A model generated the notes under the pieces. That model was not told the origin of the DNA. It worked only from the letters and a program-made list of their open reading frames with translations, and ran no database searches. A stretch of 64,000 nucleotides of DNA, from positions 62,001 to 126,000 of the forward strand of contig NZ_JACBGE010000004.1 in NCBI RefSeq assembly GCF_021401345.1. The letters are read 5' to 3'. A program made the translations under genes and the position numbers. This document shows, piece after piece, positions 61,734 through 64,000 of this stretch. This DNA is from Hydrogenophaga sp. NFH-34. Its GTDB lineage: Bacteria; Pseudomonadota; Gammaproteobacteria; Burkholderiales; Burkholderiaceae_C. The stretch's first letter is position 1. Each line of letters begins with the position of its first letter.

Positions 61734-62590
61734 TGACCAACCTGTCCCCACTCCAGTCCGCCCCGACCGCCCCGACCGACCCGGTCCTGCAGGCCGCGCA
61801 GCAGGTCCTTCGCGTCAGGCCCAGCCCACCCCGCGCCTGGCCCACCGGCACCGTGAGCACCACCTTCGACATCGAGGCCCCGGCCGGTTGGCCCGACGGC
61901 CCCCGCGTGCCGGTGACCCTGCATCGCCGTGGTGAGGGCCCAGCGGCCCTGCTGGTGCACGGCTGGCAGAGCCAGGCCGCCGACCTGATGCCCCTGGGCG
62001 ATGCCCTGATCGCGGCCGGCTTTTCGGTCTGGGCACCCGACCTGCCCGGCCACGGCCATTCCGGTGGCCGGCACCTGGCCATCCCGCAGGCGGCCACCGC
62101 CTTGCGCGAGATCGGCCGGCTTGCCGGGCCGTTCGCGCTGGCCATCGGCCACTCCTACGGCGGCGCCAGCCTGGTGCACGCGCTGGCGCAGGGCCTGGCC
62201 GTCCAGCGGGTGGTGCTGCTCGCCGCCCCCACCCACTACGGCCAGTTCGTCCGCCTCGCGGCACGGCAACGCGGCCTCGATGCCGCGCAGACCGAGGCCC
62301 TGCTGGCGCGCCTGCACGAAGTCACTGGCGAACACCCGGACCGCATCGACATGGCGCGGCAGGCCGAGGCGCTGAGCGCACCGGCTTTGCTGATGCATTC
62401 GGCCGACGACACCGTGGTGCCGGCCGCTGGCCTGCACGCCGTGGCACAGCGTTGGCGCGGCGCGCGCTGGCACCCGCTGGAAGGGCTGGGCCATTTCCGC
62501 CTGCTGGACGACCCGGGCGTGCTGCAGACCATCCGGCGATTCGCCGCCGAATCCCCCCCGCCAGCGGCCCTCAGCGCTGCGGCGGCATGA
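61733..62590 (+). CDS. Alpha/beta hydrolase, co-expressed with the MFS pump
   Basis: A 285-residue serine hydrolase: LLVHGWQSQ oxyanion region, nucleophile in IGHSYGGAS, and the late acid and histidine in LMHSADDTVVP and GLGHFRLLDD. It starts at 61733 inside the MFS stop codon, so it is translationally coupled. It may detoxify the same compound that the pump exports. Its final 20 bases overlap the convergent deaminase gene. Confidence 0.92.
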   Translation: MTNLSPLQSAPTAPTDPVLQAAQQVLRVRPSPPRAWPTGTVSTTFDIEAPAGWPDGPRVPVTLHRRGEGPAALLVHGWQSQAADLMPLGDALIAAGFSVWAPDLPGHGHSGGRHLAIPQAATALREIGRLAGPFALAIGHSYGGASLVHALAQGLAVQRVVLLAAPTHYGQFVRLAARQRGLDAAQTEALLARLHEVTGEHPDRIDMARQAEALSAPALLMHSADDTVVPAAGLHAVAQRWRGARWHPLEGLGHFRLLDDPGVLQTIRRFAAESPPPAALSAAAA

Positions 62591-63851
62591 AGGCCGTGCT
62601 CGCCGGCCGCCCCGGCACCGACAGCACCGCCTGGGCCGGGGCGCTTTGCGCCAGCAGCGCCCCCCGGCGCCAGACCTTCAGCCGCGTGGCGCGCAGGCGG
62701 ACCGCCTCCACCGGATTCCGCGCCTGCAGCAGCACGAAGCTGGCGTCCTTGCCGGTCTCGATGCCGTAACCGCCGAGCCCCATCACCTGCGCGGCGTTCA
62801 CCGTCACCGCGTCGAAGCACTGGCGCATGCCGGTCTGGCTGGTCATCTGGGCCACGTGCAGGCCCATGTGCGCCACCTCCAGCATGTCGCCGCTGCCCAG
62901 GCTGTACCAGGGGTCCATCACGCAATCGTGACCGAAGGCCACCGTCACGCCGGCAGTCATGAGTTCGGGCACGCGCGTCATGCCCCGGCGCTTGGGATAC
63001 GTGTCGTGCCGCCCCTGCAGCGTGATGTTGATCAGCGGGTTGGCGACCGCGCTCACGCCCGCCTCGGCGATCAGCGGGATCAGCTTGCTGACGTAGTAGT
63101 TGTCCATGCTGTGCATGGAGGTCAGGTGCGAGCCGTTGACGCGGCCCTGCAGGCCCAGACGCTGCGTCTCGCAGGCCAGGGTTTCGATGTGGCGGCTCAG
63201 CGGGTCGTCGCTCTCGTCGCAGTGCATGTCGACGCGCAGCCCGCGTTGCGCCGCCAGTTCGCACAGCAGCTTCACGCTGGCGGCGCCATCGGCCATGGTG
63301 CGCTCGAAGTGCGGGATGCCGCCCACCACGTCCACACCGAGGTCGAGCGCACGGATCAGGTTCTCCATCCCGCCAGGGCTGCGCAGCACGCCGTCCTGCG
63401 GAAAAGCCACCAGTTGCAGATCCAGGTAGGGCGCGACGCGCTTTTTCACCTCCAACATCGCGCGCACCGGCAGCAGGCTCGGGTCGCTGGTGTCCACATG
63501 GCTGCGAATGGCCAGCAGGCCCTTGGCCACGGCCCAGTCGCAGTAGGCCAGCGCGCGCTCGACCAGGGCCTCTTCGGTGAGCAGCGGCTTCAGCTCGCCC
63601 CAGAGCGCGATGCCTTCGAGCAGGGTGCCGCTGGCGTTCACGCGCGGCAGGCCGTAGCTCAGCGTGGCGTCCATGTGGAAGTGCGGATCGCAGAACGGCG
63701 GCGTCAGCAACTGGCCGGCGGCGTCAACCGTCTCGCGGGCCGGGGCCTCCAGCCCGGGGGCGACGTCAACGATGCGGCCGTCCCGCACGGCCACCGACAT
63801 GCCGGTGCGGCCGTCGGGCAGGGAAGCCTGGGTGATGAGCAGGTCGAGCAT
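62571..63851 (-). CDS. codA: Cytosine deaminase-type amidohydrolase
   Basis: A 426-residue amidohydrolase. The metal motif is FCDPHFHMDATLSYG, then DMHCDESDDPLSRHIETLA, SHLTSMHSM and FGHDCVMDPWYSLGSGDMLE, the order and spacing of CodA and its isocytosine/creatinine-deaminase relatives. Likely releases ammonia from cytosine, giving uracil, but a related azaheterocycle is possible. No CodB permease is next to it. Ribosome site weak. Confidence 0.9.
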   Translation of the reverse strand: MLDLLITQASLPDGRTGMSVAVRDGRIVDVAPGLEAPARETVDAAGQLLTPPFCDPHFHMDATLSYGLPRVNASGTLLEGIALWGELKPLLTEEALVERALAYCDWAVAKGLLAIRSHVDTSDPSLLPVRAMLEVKKRVAPYLDLQLVAFPQDGVLRSPGGMENLIRALDLGVDVVGGIPHFERTMADGAASVKLLCELAAQRGLRVDMHCDESDDPLSRHIETLACETQRLGLQGRVNGSHLTSMHSMDNYYVSKLIPLIAEAGVSAVANPLINITLQGRHDTYPKRRGMTRVPELMTAGVTVAFGHDCVMDPWYSLGSGDMLEVAHMGLHVAQMTSQTGMRQCFDAVTVNAAQVMGLGGYGIETGKDASFVLLQARNPVEAVRLRATRLKVWRRGALLAQSAPAQAVLSVPGRPASTAFMPPQR

Positions 63852-63927
63852 GGTGGTTCCGGTGCGGTTTCGTGGGTGGTTTCGGTGATGGGCAACGGGC
63901 CTTCATGCAGGAAACGCGCCCGCGTGG

Positions 63928-64000
63928 TCAAGGCAGCAGGGCGGCTCCGCGTTCAACGGCCCAGAACCCCCAGCCCTGCTGATCGATGAGGGACTGGCAA
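63928..64000 (-). CDS. Possible 3' end of a minus-strand gene at the window edge
   Basis: An open frame of 24 codons enters from the right edge and stops at 63928. The tail includes LIDQQGWGFWAVERG, which resembles the middle of GNAT acetyltransferases, but a GNAT would not normally end there, so this may be a frameshifted or spurious frame. The rest of 63852-63927 shows nothing recognisable. Confidence 0.25.
   Translation of the reverse strand, partial: CQSLIDQQGWGFWAVERGAALLP

Noticed and set aside
63928..64000. A truncated acetyltransferase at the right edge
   Set aside because: Only 24 codons are visible and the match is to the middle of the family, so it is listed with low confidence and not as a finding.

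Overview
The window looks like chromosome of a high-GC betaproteobacterium, most likely family Comamonadaceae (Hydrogenophaga-like). The grounds are uniformly GC-rich coding sequence, form I RuBisCO with CbbQ/CbbO, CreBCD, a Bug-type solute receptor, a purine-degradation island and gltIJKL with a sigma-54 two-component pair. The genus is inference. I see no rRNA, tRNA, CRISPR array, insertion sequence or prophage. Genes are tightly packed and no gene-free stretch exceeds about 300 bases.

Layout. 1-6.2 kb: 5'-truncated-by-window acyl-CoA ligase, msrB, and an Asp/Glu racemase - asparaginase - amino-acid symporter operon facing an XRE regulator. 6.2-9.4 kb: a PD-(D/E)XK-like gene divergent from a nuclease-helicase fusion. 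9.4-13.1 kb: creB-creC-creD with a canonical Cre tag between creC and creD. 13.2-14.9 kb: MarR regulator and an orphan VanA-type Rieske oxygenase with a perfect palindrome between them. 14.9-21.5 kb: cbbL-cbbS-cbbQ-cbbO and divergent cbbR. 21.5-27 kb: apaH, rhlE, ypfJ, a membrane-anchored STING-like protein and dcd. 27-30.6 kb: Bug receptor, CocE-type hydrolase and GntR regulator. 30.7-45.2 kb: purine island (guanine deaminase, adenine deaminase, two BMP-type receptors, ABC transporter, Rieske oxygenase, LysR regulator, xdhA-xdhB). 45.2-46.5 kb: LysE exporter, YjdM-like and DUF167 proteins. 46.6-54.3 kb: acidic amino-acid ABC operon (two receptors, two permeases, ATPase) followed by its probable sensor kinase and sigma-54 regulator, with a -24/-12 promoter at the head. 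54.5-64 kb: panE, a receptor-plus-kinase pair, a divergent second receptor, a TetR - MFS - hydrolase operon with twin operators, and a cytosine deaminase.

How the parts fit. Much of the window is nitrogen scavenging: asparagine/aspartate, glutamate/aspartate, purines and cytosine are imported and deaminated. The cbb operon gives CO2 fixation capacity, with QO-type RuBisCO activation. Regulators sit beside their targets and several operators can be read directly from the sequence.

Most notable item: the 310-residue protein at 25043-25975. It has two predicted membrane segments followed by a domain that lines up by eye with the cyclic-dinucleotide-binding domain of STING, yet no nucleotidyltransferase is nearby and it sits directly behind dcd. 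Other signals are a hairpin-bearing repeat family that always abuts a stop codon inside operons, with compensatory stem changes; a set of genes with a -10-like hexamer 6-7 nt before ATG and no Shine-Dalgarno (candidate leaderless mRNAs); and a nuclease-helicase fusion with Dna2-like architecture.
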